DNA from: Scatosoma sp045654025 | Lineage (GTDB): Bacteria; Bacillota; Clostridia; Christensenellales; Borkfalkiaceae | Length of the DNA: 59,902 nt | Direction of reading: 5' to 3' | NCBI GenBank assembly: GCA_045654025.1 | Contig: JAZOMO010000007.1 | Coordinates: 1-59,902, forward strand | Shown: positions 36,950-44,908 of the stretch, in pieces | Layout of the letters: each line of letters starts with the position of its first letter | Numbering within the stretch: position 1 is the stretch's first letter | Program-made: the position numbers and the translations under genes | The notes under the pieces: generated by a model | Databases searched by the model: none | What the model saw: the letters and a program-made list of their open reading frames with translations, nothing else | Told to the model about the DNA's origin: nothing

Positions 36950-38731
36950 ATGGAAAGAAAGGACATCAACAACGCTTACAAGTGGGATTTGGAGGCAATT
37001 TATCCTACCGAAGAAGCTTGGCAGGCAGATTATAAGAAGTTAGAAGAACTCGTTTCTGCGCCCGTAGACGCTTATAAGGGCAAGCTGGGCGACAAGGCGG
37101 TTTTGCTTGCATATTTCAAGGAGGCGGCGCAGACGGAGCGCTTGCTTGAAAAGCTGTATATGTACGCGCACATGCGCCACGACGAGGACGTTCGCGTAGC
37201 GAAAAACACCTCGGCGGTGTCGATGTTGATGAGTCTTGCATCCAAGCTCTCCGCAAAATATGCGTTCGTAGAGCCTGAGTTGACCGCCCTGCCCGAGGAA
37301 ACCTTGCAGGCATTTATCGCTGACCCCGACTTTGCGCCGCAGGAATATATGTTGCGCAAGCTGACGGCGCTCAAGGCGCACATTTTGAGCAGTGAAGAAG
37401 AGAAATTACTCGCTCTTGCATCTGACGTTTTGGGTAGCTGCCGCAACGTATTCACGATGCTCGACAACGCAAACCTCAACCTGCCCAAGGCGATGCTCGG
37501 CGGCGAAGAAGTGCAGATGAGCCACGGCTTATACGGCGTAGCGTTGCACTCCGGTACGGCGGAAGAGAGAAAAGAATGGTTTGAAAAATACTATCAGGCG
37601 TATATTAACCTCATCGACGCAATCACGCAGACCTACTACGGCAACGTAAAAAAGGACATCTTCTATTCGACGGCAAGAAAGTATAACTCTTGCTTGGAAC
37701 GCGCGTTGAGCAACGAGGACGTACAGCCCGTCGTTTACAACAACTTGATTGAGGCGGTACACAACGCATTCCCTGTAATGCATGAATACATGTCCCTTCG
37801 TCAGGATATTTTGGGCATCGAACAGCATATGTACGACATCTACGCGCCCCTTGTAGAGGATGCGGAAATTAAGCTCCCCTTCGACGAAGCGTACGACCTG
37901 GTTATCGAAGGCTTAGCGCCCCTTGGGAAGGGCTACGAAGCTTTGCTTCGTCAGGCGAAGGCAGAACGTTGGATTGACGTTTATGAAAACGAAGGTAAGC
38001 GCAGTGGCGCGTATTCGACAGGTTCATACGACACCCATCCTTACGTGCTTTTGAACTATCAGGAAACGACCAACGACATCTTCACGATTGCGCACGAAAT
38101 GGGGCACGCAATCCACACCTATCAGTCCACGGACGAACAGGTTTACGAAAAGTCTTCCTACACCATTTTCTTGGCGGAAATCGCCTCTACGGCAAACGAA
38201 GTGTTGCTGTTGAAGCACCTCTATAAGAAGACGGACGACAAGAAGCTGAAGAAGTATCTTCTCACCTATTACATGGATATGATTCGCGCGACGATGTTCC
38301 GTCAGACGCAGTTTGCGGAATTCGAACAGAACGCGCACGCAATGGTAGAAAACGGTCAGCCCTTGACGAAGGATAACCTTTGCAAGCTGTACCACGATTT
38401 GAACAAAGCGTACTACGGCGAAGGCATCGTACACGACGAACAAATCGCGTACGAATGGGCTCGTATTCCTCATTTCTACACCTCCTTCTACGTATACAAG
38501 TACGCAACCGGTATCATCTCCGCAATCTCCATCGTTCGTTCGATTTTGGAAGAGGGCGAGCCTGCGGTACAGCGTTACTTCAAGTTCCTTCGCAGTGGCG
38601 GCAAGACCGACCCCGTAAGCATCTTGAAAGAGGCAGGGGTTGACCTGACGACGAAAGCTCCTTTCGAGGCGGCTATGCAGGAATTTAAGGATACCTTGGA
38701 CGAATTCAAAAAATTAACGAAAGAAGACTAA
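36950..38731 (+). CDS. pepF: Oligoendopeptidase F
   Basis: 593 residues, M3B family. The zinc motif HEMGH is at His382/Glu383/His386, followed by the third ligand region FLAEIASTANE (about 404-414). The N-terminal helical lid and the conserved C-terminal YKYATGIISA segment are present. A cytosolic enzyme that cleaves peptides of roughly 7-17 residues. TGGAGG lies 10 bases before the ATG. Confidence 0.96.
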   Translation: MERKDINNAYKWDLEAIYPTEEAWQADYKKLEELVSAPVDAYKGKLGDKAVLLAYFKEAAQTERLLEKLYMYAHMRHDEDVRVAKNTSAVSMLMSLASKLSAKYAFVEPELTALPEETLQAFIADPDFAPQEYMLRKLTALKAHILSSEEEKLLALASDVLGSCRNVFTMLDNANLNLPKAMLGGEEVQMSHGLYGVALHSGTAEERKEWFEKYYQAYINLIDAITQTYYGNVKKDIFYSTARKYNSCLERALSNEDVQPVVYNNLIEAVHNAFPVMHEYMSLRQDILGIEQHMYDIYAPLVEDAEIKLPFDEAYDLVIEGLAPLGKGYEALLRQAKAERWIDVYENEGKRSGAYSTGSYDTHPYVLLNYQETTNDIFTIAHEMGHAIHTYQSTDEQVYEKSSYTIFLAEIASTANEVLLLKHLYKKTDDKKLKKYLLTYYMDMIRATMFRQTQFAEFEQNAHAMVENGQPLTKDNLCKLYHDLNKAYYGEGIVHDEQIAYEWARIPHFYTSFYVYKYATGIISAISIVRSILEEGEPAVQRYFKFLRSGGKTDPVSILKEAGVDLTTKAPFEAAMQEFKDTLDEFKKLTKED

Positions 38732-38776
38732 CCAAAGAAAATGTAAGGGGTGTAATGCCTCCAAAGAGGGAAAACT

Positions 38777-40279
38777 ATGGCAAACGAACAATTAACAATG
38801 CCCTATAACCGCGATGCGGAAATGGCGCTGCTTGGCTGTATCTTGATGGATATGGAAATTGCGGCGGACGTTGTGGAAAAATTGTCTGCGGCGGATTTCT
38901 ACGTAGAATCCCACCAGGTGATTATCCGCGCAATGAACGAGGTCTTTACGCAGAGAAAGCCGATTGACCTCGTCACGGTGTCCGACCAGTTGGATGCAAA
39001 GGGAGAGCTGAATAAGGCAGGCGGTATCGCTTACCTTACCGAGCTGGCGCAGATGACGCCGTCGGCGGCAAATTATAAGTCCTACCTGGAAATCGTTTCG
39101 CGTGACTCCACCAACCGTAAGCTGATTCGCGCGGCGCGCAAGATTATCGAAACCTCGACGAAGAGCGTGGACGGCAACGAGAGTATGGCGTATGCGGAAA
39201 AGCTGGTATACGACATTTCCAAACAGTCCGACCGTTCTACCCTTGCCGCAATGGCGGACGGGGATATCGTAGGTCAAGTTATCCATAAATTTGAACAGCT
39301 GCAAAACGATCCCGATTCCTTTAAGGGGATTCCTACGGGGTATAGACGTCTTGACCAGATGACCAACGGTCTGCAAAAGACCGACCTTTTGGTGCTTGCC
39401 GCTCGTCCTGGTATGGGTAAGACTTCGTTTGCGATGAACCTCGTTGAAAACGCAGGCATCAACCACGGCAAGACGTGCGCGGTATTCTCCTTGGAAATGC
39501 CCCGTCAGCAGATTGTACAAAGACTGCTTTGCGCCTATGCGAAGGTGCATATGGGTAAGGCTTTGCGCGGACAGCTGACGCAGGATGAATGGAAGAGAAT
39601 CATTCTTGCCTCGGACAAACTGCGTAAGAGCAAAATCTACGTGGACGATTCCTCGTCGGTTACCCCTGCGGAAATTTTGTCCAAGTGCAGACGCTTGAAG
39701 GCGATTGCAGGGTCGTTAGACCTTGTCATGATCGACTATATCCAGCTGATGCGCGGCGGCTCTTCTACGGTTGCAGGCAGTGAAAACAGACAGCAGGAAA
39801 TCGCATCCATCACCCGTGATTTGAAGATTATGGCAAAGGAACTGGAAGTGCCTATCATTGCGCTTTCTCAGCTTCGTCGTATCCAGTCCAACGAGCCCAC
39901 CCTCTCCGACCTTCGTGAATCGGGTGCAATCGGGCAGGACGCGGATATCGTTATGTTTATTCACCGTCCCGAGGCGTTGGCTACGGCGCAGGATATTGCC
40001 GCAGGCAAGGTCGTCAAGGGCGCGGCAGATTTGATTATTGCAAAGCACAGAAACGGCGAGCAGGGCAGAGTGCCCTTGAAGTTCATCGGCGAATACACCA
40101 AGTTCGTGGACGTGGACAGCCAGGGGGCGATGGAAGAACCCCCTCAGTATGGCAGACCTCAACAGCCGCAGAACTTTGAAGACCAAGACCCCATGTCTGC
40201 GTTTGGCGGCTATGACGGCGACGACGGCCCGTCCGAGCCCCCGTACGGTGGGGAGATGGATGAAGAGCTCCCTTACTAA
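38777..40279 (+). CDS. dnaB: Replicative DNA helicase DnaB
   Basis: 500 residues. N-terminal helical domain (1-105, starting MPYNRDAEMALLGC), linker helix, then RecA-like motor with Walker A ARPGMGKTSF (Lys215, Thr216), Walker B LVMIDYIQLM and the arginine-finger region SQLRRIQSNEPTLSDLRESGAIGQDAD. The last 55 residues are acidic and Pro/Gly/Gln-rich, longer than in B. subtilis DnaC. Hexameric 5'-3' helicase of the replication fork. The ywlC start lies within its last codons. Confidence 0.97.
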   Translation: MANEQLTMPYNRDAEMALLGCILMDMEIAADVVEKLSAADFYVESHQVIIRAMNEVFTQRKPIDLVTVSDQLDAKGELNKAGGIAYLTELAQMTPSAANYKSYLEIVSRDSTNRKLIRAARKIIETSTKSVDGNESMAYAEKLVYDISKQSDRSTLAAMADGDIVGQVIHKFEQLQNDPDSFKGIPTGYRRLDQMTNGLQKTDLLVLAARPGMGKTSFAMNLVENAGINHGKTCAVFSLEMPRQQIVQRLLCAYAKVHMGKALRGQLTQDEWKRIILASDKLRKSKIYVDDSSSVTPAEILSKCRRLKAIAGSLDLVMIDYIQLMRGGSSTVAGSENRQQEIASITRDLKIMAKELEVPIIALSQLRRIQSNEPTLSDLRESGAIGQDADIVMFIHRPEALATAQDIAAGKVVKGAADLIIAKHRNGEQGRVPLKFIGEYTKFVDVDSQGAMEEPPQYGRPQQPQNFEDQDPMSAFGGYDGDDGPSEPPYGGEMDEELPY

Positions 40280-41300
40280 CGAGATGCAGACGAAGATAGA
40301 AAACATTACGCCTGAAAGCCTTGCAAAAGCGAAGGAAATTATCCTTGCTGGAGGTGTGGTGGGCATGCCGACGGAGACGGTGTACGGCTTGGGCGGCAAC
40401 GCCCTGGACGATGCCGCCGTGCAGAAGATTTTTGCCGTCAAAGGCAGACCTGCGGACAACCCCCTGATTGCGCACGTGCATCAGGGCTACGACCTGTCAA
40501 AGCTCGTCGATTACGACCCTCCGTTCGCCAAGGCGTTAAGAGAGGCGTTTTTACCCGGTCCTTTGACGCTTGTCTATCCCTCGACAAACAAGGTGAGCAG
40601 GTACGTTTCCTGCGGCTTGAATACCTTGGCAGTGCGCGTTCCCGCGCACGCAGGCGCGCAGGCATTTTTAAAGGAAGTAAACCTGCCGATTGCTGCCCCT
40701 AGCGCGAACGTATCCAAGCACGTGAGTCCAACTTCGGCTGGGCACGTTTACGACGATTTTAACGGCAAAATAGAGCTTATTTTGGACGGTGGCGAATGTA
40801 TGGGCGGTATCGAGAGTACCGTCTGCGACGTGACCGGGGAAATCCCCGTCATTTTGCGCCCCGGCTTGATTACGCAGGAGATGATTGCTCAGGTGGTTGG
40901 GGCTTGCGAAGTCTACACCCCGAAGTTGCAATCGGGTGAAAAGGTCAAGAGTCCGGGGGTGCTGTACAAGCATTATTCCCCCCGCTGTCAAACACGCTTG
41001 TTTTTGGCAAACGCCTTAGAGGAGGCAGTGGAATACGCAAACGCATGTATGCAAAAGGGAGAGCGCGTTGCCTTCCTTTGCGACAGCACGGTGGGCAGGA
41101 AGATAACTTGCCCTGCGACGGTGCTGGACTTGGGGACAACGCCCGAGGAGATGGCGGCAAGCTTGTACGCCCGTCTTCGTGAGGCGGAAACGATTTGCGA
41201 CCGCTTGATTATCATCGAGCCTGCAGATACGTCTGGAAAAATGGTGGGCGTACTCAATCGCCTGCGGAAAGCTTGCGCGTCGGTGGACGTGCCCCATTGA
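40260..41300 (+). CDS. ywlC: L-threonylcarbamoyladenylate synthase (YwlC/Sua5 type)
   Basis: 346 residues from the ATG at 40260, picked because GGGGAG lies 4 bases upstream inside dnaB and the length equals B. subtilis YwlC; an ATG at 40284 is possible. N-terminal YrdC domain (KAKEIILAGGVVGMPTETVYGLG, KGRPADNPLIAHV, RVPAHAGAQAFLKEVNLPIAAPSANVS) and C-terminal Sua5 domain with HYSPRC after the linker. Makes threonylcarbamoyl-AMP for the t6A37 tRNA modification. Confidence 0.95.
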   Translation: MKSSLTNEMQTKIENITPESLAKAKEIILAGGVVGMPTETVYGLGGNALDDAAVQKIFAVKGRPADNPLIAHVHQGYDLSKLVDYDPPFAKALREAFLPGPLTLVYPSTNKVSRYVSCGLNTLAVRVPAHAGAQAFLKEVNLPIAAPSANVSKHVSPTSAGHVYDDFNGKIELILDGGECMGGIESTVCDVTGEIPVILRPGLITQEMIAQVVGACEVYTPKLQSGEKVKSPGVLYKHYSPRCQTRLFLANALEEAVEYANACMQKGERVAFLCDSTVGRKITCPATVLDLGTTPEEMAASLYARLREAETICDRLIIIEPADTSGKMVGVLNRLRKACASVDVPH

Positions 41301-41309
41301 GGTAGAGAT

Positions 41310-41915
41310 ATGGAAAACGCTGTGGTGGAAAAACTCGTCGTCTTTGTCTGCACGGGAAATACCTGCCGTTCGCCGATGGCGGAGGCGATTTTTCGCTATG
41401 AAACAAAGCGCAGAGGGTTGCCTGCTACCGTTCGTTCAGCAGGCACGGATGCGGCGGCAAAGGGGAGTATGCACTTACACTCCTTACGTACGCTAGTAAA
41501 ACACGGCTTATCGGTAGAAAACTTTACGCCGACCCCGCTTTCGGAGGAGATTATGCGGGAAGCGGCGGCAATCGTCTGTATGACGGAGGCGCAAAAAGAC
41601 TGGATTGTATACCGCTATATACAGCTATTAGGGGATGAAGGAGTGGAAAAAATATACGCTTTTTCCGACTTTTGTGGGTACTCTGTGCCCGATCCGTATG
41701 GGCAGCCGATAGAGGCGTATGAGGACACTTTTAACGCATTAGAGGGGGGCATGTCTGCGTTGATCGACGTTTTGTTCCCTGAAAAACAGCCGTCAGAGCC
41801 TGAAAAACCGACGGCGGAACAAGCCTTGGACGAAGAGAAAAAGGAAAAGGCGGTCAAAAAGAAAACAACGGGAGCGCGAAAGGGACGCCCGAAGAAGGAG
41901 AAGATAACGGAATGA
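41310..41915 (+). CDS. ywlE: Protein arginine phosphatase-like low-Mr phosphatase with basic tail
   Basis: 201 residues. P-loop CTGNTCRS with nucleophile Cys14 and Arg20; Thr18 in the GNTCRS position is the residue that gives B. subtilis YwlE its preference for phosphoarginine. Asp of PDPYG serves as general acid. Beyond residue about 155 a 45-residue Glu/Lys-rich tail is added, containing RKGRPKKEK, like an AT-hook. Gene order ywlC-ywlE-rpiB-upp matches B. subtilis. No McsB kinase is visible nearby. Overlaps rpiB by 4 bases. Confidence 0.88.
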   Translation: MENAVVEKLVVFVCTGNTCRSPMAEAIFRYETKRRGLPATVRSAGTDAAAKGSMHLHSLRTLVKHGLSVENFTPTPLSEEIMREAAAIVCMTEAQKDWIVYRYIQLLGDEGVEKIYAFSDFCGYSVPDPYGQPIEAYEDTFNALEGGMSALIDVLFPEKQPSEPEKPTAEQALDEEKKEKAVKKKTTGARKGRPKKEKITE

Positions 41916-42364
41916 AAATTGCTTTGGCTTGCGATCACGGCGCTTTGAACTTAAAAAAAGCCGTGATGGATTATCTTGTAAAATGCGGACATGAATACGT
42001 GGATTTTGGTACGCACGACGGTAGCTCCTGCGATTATCCCGACTTTGCCCTTTTGGCGGCAGAGGCTGTGGCGAGCGGAGAATGTGAAAGAGGGATTGTC
42101 GTCTGCTCTTCGGGGATCGGCGTGTCCATCGTTGCCAACAAAGTACCCGGGGTGCGTTGCGCGCATTGTCACGACACTTACTGCGCGAAGTACACCCGCT
42201 TGCACAACGATGCAAACATGCTTGCGCTGGGGGAAAAGGTGGTAGGCGTAGGCTTAATGGAAGAGATTGTTTCCCTCTTTTTGAACACCGAATACGAGGG
42301 CGGCGAACGTCACGATAGACGTATTGCTAAAATCAAAGCGATTGAAGAAAAATACTCGAAATAA
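41912..42364 (+). CDS. rpiB: Ribose-5-phosphate isomerase B
   Basis: 150 residues. KIALACDHGALNLK, DYPDFA, the catalytic-cysteine loop VCSSGIGVSIVANKVPGVRCA (Cys65) and LHNDANMLALGEK match RpiB. Interconverts ribose 5-phosphate and ribulose 5-phosphate, next to upp in nucleotide metabolism. Confidence 0.96.
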   Translation: MKIALACDHGALNLKKAVMDYLVKCGHEYVDFGTHDGSSCDYPDFALLAAEAVASGECERGIVVCSSGIGVSIVANKVPGVRCAHCHDTYCAKYTRLHNDANMLALGEKVVGVGLMEEIVSLFLNTEYEGGERHDRRIAKIKAIEEKYSK

Positions 42365-42398
42365 GTTTACAGCCAAGTGTGCAAAAAAGGAGAATACC

Positions 42399-43052
42399 AT
42401 GGAAAAGCTTGAATTTTACAACAACCCGAAATTTCACCACGTACAGCATCCGCTGATCGAACACAAGTTGGCGATTTTGCGCGATGAAAACACCAAGACG
42501 AAGCAGTTTGCCGAGCTTGCGGAAGAAATTGCGACGCTGATTACTTACGAGGCGACGAAGGACTTGCCCTTAGAGGACGTGACCGTTAAAACGCCGTTGG
42601 AAGAAACCACTTGCCATATGGTTTCGGGCAGAGCGGTAGGCATCGTGCCTATTCTTCGCGCAGGGCTTGGTATGGTATCGGGCGTGCAGAAGCTCATCCC
42701 CAACGCAAAGGTGGGGCATATCGGGCTTTACCGTGATGAAACGACCCATCAGCCCGTGGAATACTATTGCAAGCTTCCTGCAGATGCAGAGAGCAGAATT
42801 TTGATTGTCGTTGACCCGATGCTTGCCACGGGCGGCAGCGCATCCGATGCAATTACGATGATTAAAAAGCGTGGCGTAAAGCAGATTAAGCTTTGCTGTC
42901 TTGTCAGCGCGCCTGAGGGTGTTCGCCGTATTTTGAATGACCACCCTGACGTTGATTTGTACGTTGCAGCGGTGGATAGACAGCTGAACGAAAATTGTTA
43001 TATTATGCCCGGTCTTGGCGATGCTGGCGACCGTCTTTTCGGCACGAAATAA
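42399..43052 (+). CDS. upp: Uracil phosphoribosyltransferase
   Basis: 217 residues from the ATG at 42399 with AAAGGAG 8 bases upstream. Contains PRPP-binding LIVVDPMLATGGSASDAI and the uracil-binding C-terminal NENCYIMPGLGDAGDRLFGTK. Salvages uracil to UMP. Confidence 0.97.
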   Translation: MEKLEFYNNPKFHHVQHPLIEHKLAILRDENTKTKQFAELAEEIATLITYEATKDLPLEDVTVKTPLEETTCHMVSGRAVGIVPILRAGLGMVSGVQKLIPNAKVGHIGLYRDETTHQPVEYYCKLPADAESRILIVVDPMLATGGSASDAITMIKKRGVKQIKLCCLVSAPEGVRRILNDHPDVDLYVAAVDRQLNENCYIMPGLGDAGDRLFGTK

Positions 43053-43068
43053 GGCGGTTTTACCTAAA

Positions 43069-43776
43069 ATGACGGGGGCAGGTACGAAACGAATTATAGC
43101 CATCGGCGGTGGAGAGTTAAAGGAAAGGACGACCCTTGCCATTGACGAATACATCGTAGGGCTTGCAAAAGCGGCGGCAGGCGAACGCAGAGCGAACGCT
43201 TTGTTTATCCCGACCGCCAGCCACGATTTTATGCCGTATTATAATACTTTTCACAAGGTATATACGGGGGTGTTTGACGTGAAGACGGACGTTTTGCTGT
43301 CCGTATTCAAAGAACCTGATATCGAAAAGTGGCGTGGGAAGATTGCCAAAGCGGACGTGATCTACGTCGGCGGCGGCGACACGGTGTTTATGATAGAGCA
43401 TTGGAAGAAGGTGGGGTTATTACCGCTTTTGGAAGAGGCGTATGAGAGTGGAAAATTGATTGCAGGCTTGTCGGCAGGGGCAATCTGTTGGTTTGAGGAT
43501 ATCTACACCGATTCGCTGAAAACGGAGGACGGAACGCAGTACGCAATGTTCCAAGGTTTGGGCTGGATAAAAGGAAAAATTTCTCCGCATTATGGCGCGA
43601 GAATGCTTGACTTCGATAAAATAGTGTGTTATAATTACCAACGTGCTTTGGCGATAGAAGACAATGCGGCGCTCGTTATCGAGGACGGCGAAGTGGTAGG
43701 CAGTATTACTTCGGGCGGCAACGCGTATCGGCTGATTGTGGACGAAAGAGGCGCACTTACGAAAGAAAAAATATAA
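43069..43776 (+). CDS. Peptidase E-like type 1 glutamine amidotransferase-fold protein
   Basis: 235 residues. IIAIGGGE at the start, VIYVGGGDT (about 103-111) and the nucleophile elbow LIAGLSAGAICW match the S51 dipeptidase E family, whose catalytic Ser replaces the amidotransferase Cys. Cytosolic, perhaps cleaving Asp-X dipeptides. The ATG at 43069 has only a distant AAGGCGG upstream, so the start is a little uncertain. Confidence 0.87.
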   Translation: MTGAGTKRIIAIGGGELKERTTLAIDEYIVGLAKAAAGERRANALFIPTASHDFMPYYNTFHKVYTGVFDVKTDVLLSVFKEPDIEKWRGKIAKADVIYVGGGDTVFMIEHWKKVGLLPLLEEAYESGKLIAGLSAGAICWFEDIYTDSLKTEDGTQYAMFQGLGWIKGKISPHYGARMLDFDKIVCYNYQRALAIEDNAALVIEDGEVVGSITSGGNAYRLIVDERGALTKEKI

Positions 43777-43800
43777 TGGGCGATTGCCCATTATACAAAT

Positions 43801-43880
43801 GCGGATGTGGCGAAACTGGCAGACGCGCAGGTTTCAGGTTCCTGTGGGAGACCATATGGGTTCGAGTCCCTTCATCCGCA
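43801..43880 (+). tRNA. tRNA-Leu (anticodon CAG)
   Basis: 80 bases, acceptor GCGGATG/CATCCGC, anticodon in loop TTCAGGT, short variable arm, discriminator A, CCA encoded at 43881-43883. It follows the peptidase gene by 24 bases and may be read from its transcript. Confidence 0.95.
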
Positions 43881-43928
43881 CCAACAGCACCGCGAATGGG
43901 GTGCTTTTTTGTTGGTGCGGATGAAGGG
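43868..43928. repeat. Quasi-palindrome spanning tRNA-Leu 3' end, terminator and mirror arm
   Basis: Left arm 43868-43891 is the last part of tRNA-Leu, CCA, and AACAGCACC. Right arm 43900-43928 is its exact reverse complement except that the central A-tract is longer. The centre is the terminator hairpin GCACC/GGTGC followed by six T. The mirror arm would only be transcribed on read-through. Confidence 0.85.
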
Positions 43929-44029
43929 AAGTGCGAAGAAGCCATCGGGTTCGGAAAATGCTTGCATTTTCATTGCCGAGGCTCCACGAAGTGGAAACGG
44001 CAAGCCCCCTTCATAATTCTTTAATCTAC

Positions 44030-44058
44030 TTGCAAAAAGCATTCATAATTGATATAAT
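44030..44058 (+). promoter_or_regulatory. Promoter of the barstar cassette
   Basis: TTGCAA (44030-44035), 17-base spacer, TATAAT (44053-44058), 25 bases before the first start codon. Confidence 0.75.
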
Positions 44059-44083
44059 AATAAAAAATTGTGGAGATAGTGCG

Positions 44084-44380
44084 ATGAGTTATATGTGGGA
44101 AGATGGAGATTTTTTAGGGAAAAAGGGTAGTGAAGGCGGACAAGTATTAAAAGACGAAGTATATACGAAGGGCTGCCGTGTTACTTTGGAAAAATGTTCG
44201 AAATATTATGCGATAACCTGCGGCGTATTTGGAGCTTTTTGCCATACGATTTTTTGCGGCGAGAAAGACAGCGCGGATTTATATGAACAAGTAAAAGTGG
44301 AATTGCAGTCTTTTATGGATATGGAAACTACCGAAGAAGAGGAAATTGCTTTTTACAAAGAATTTTCTGAAAAATATTGA
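44084..44380 (+). CDS. Small acidic hypothetical protein paired with barstar
   Basis: 98 residues from the ATG at 44084 (TGGAG upstream). Starts SYMWEDGDFLGKKG, has five Cys, including CGVFGAFCHTIFC in the middle, and a Glu-rich C-terminal helix. No family recognised; it does not look like barnase. It overlaps the barstar unit in transcription (1 base between the stop and the next ATG) and shares its higher AT content, so it probably arrived together with it. Confidence 0.72.
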   Translation: MSYMWEDGDFLGKKGSEGGQVLKDEVYTKGCRVTLEKCSKYYAITCGVFGAFCHTIFCGEKDSADLYEQVKVELQSFMDMETTEEEEIAFYKEFSEKY

Positions 44381-44381
44381 T

Positions 44382-44663
44382 ATGAAAAAGTACGTATTTA
44401 ATAGGAACGAATTTACTTGGGCGGAAGAATTTTACGACGTCATCAAAAAGAAAATGGAGTTGCCTGATTATTTTGGCTGTAATGCAGACGCGCTCTGGGA
44501 TATGTTGACGGGGTATATTGATACGCCTTGTGAAATCGTTTTGGTTGGATTTGGCAAAGAGAAAAATAAGTATAATCAAAATCTTCTTGAACATATTATT
44601 GCTTGCTTTGAAGATGTGGCGAAAGAATATCCCGAACAGTTTATAGTAACGAAAATATCTTAA
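44382..44663 (+). CDS. Barstar-family ribonuclease inhibitor
   Basis: 93 residues. The LPDYFGCNADALWDMLTGYI stretch (about 27-46) is the barstar signature, with the acidic residues that plug the barnase active site. Barstar-like proteins protect against secreted ribonucleases, including polymorphic-toxin tips. No barnase-like toxin gene is in the window, so this is an orphan immunity gene. It is bracketed, with its partner, by 35-bp direct repeats derived from the tRNA-Leu mirror element. Confidence 0.88.
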   Translation: MKKYVFNRNEFTWAEEFYDVIKKKMELPDYFGCNADALWDMLTGYIDTPCEIVLVGFGKEKNKYNQNLLEHIIACFEDVAKEYPEQFIVTKIS

Positions 44664-44693
44664 ATTATTCCGAATGGATGATGACGGCGCCCC

Positions 44694-44728
44694 GAATGGG
44701 GTGCTTTTTTGTTGGTGCGGATGAAGGC
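44694..44728. repeat. 35-bp direct repeat of the tRNA-Leu mirror element
   Basis: Identical over 35 bases to 43893-43927 (terminator right half, T-run, mirror arm of the tRNA 3' end). The two copies enclose 766 bases with two genes. A perfect 16-base palindrome CTGTTGATATCAACAG follows at 44750-44765. Confidence 0.9.
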
Positions 44729-44821
44729 AAGGGATACAATGCTATGCACTGTTGATATCAACAGCGTTGCTGTGATGAGAAAAAAAGGAAAAAGAAAATT
44801 GTCAAAACGATAAGAAAACTC

Positions 44822-44850
44822 TTGATAAAAAGATTTTTTTGTTGTATAAT
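44822..44850 (+). promoter_or_regulatory. Promoter of the MBL-GDPD gene
   Basis: TTGATA (44822-44827), 17-base spacer, TATAAT (44845-44850), 58 bases before the start codon. Confidence 0.78.
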
Positions 44851-44908
44851 AGTCGTGCTTGCTTGCGCCAACTGATGGCGAAAAGTAGACATGCGTTGGT
44901 AGGAGAAA

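Noticed and set aside
43931..44083. N-terminal extension of the 98-residue protein
   Set aside because: It would begin within the mirror-arm flank and lacks a ribosome site; the ATG at 44084 has one, with a promoter just upstream.
44750..44765. CTGTTGATATCAACAG as a dif or attachment core
   Set aside because: A perfect 16-base palindrome, but it has no dif-like arms and no recombinase gene is near; left as an unexplained palindrome.
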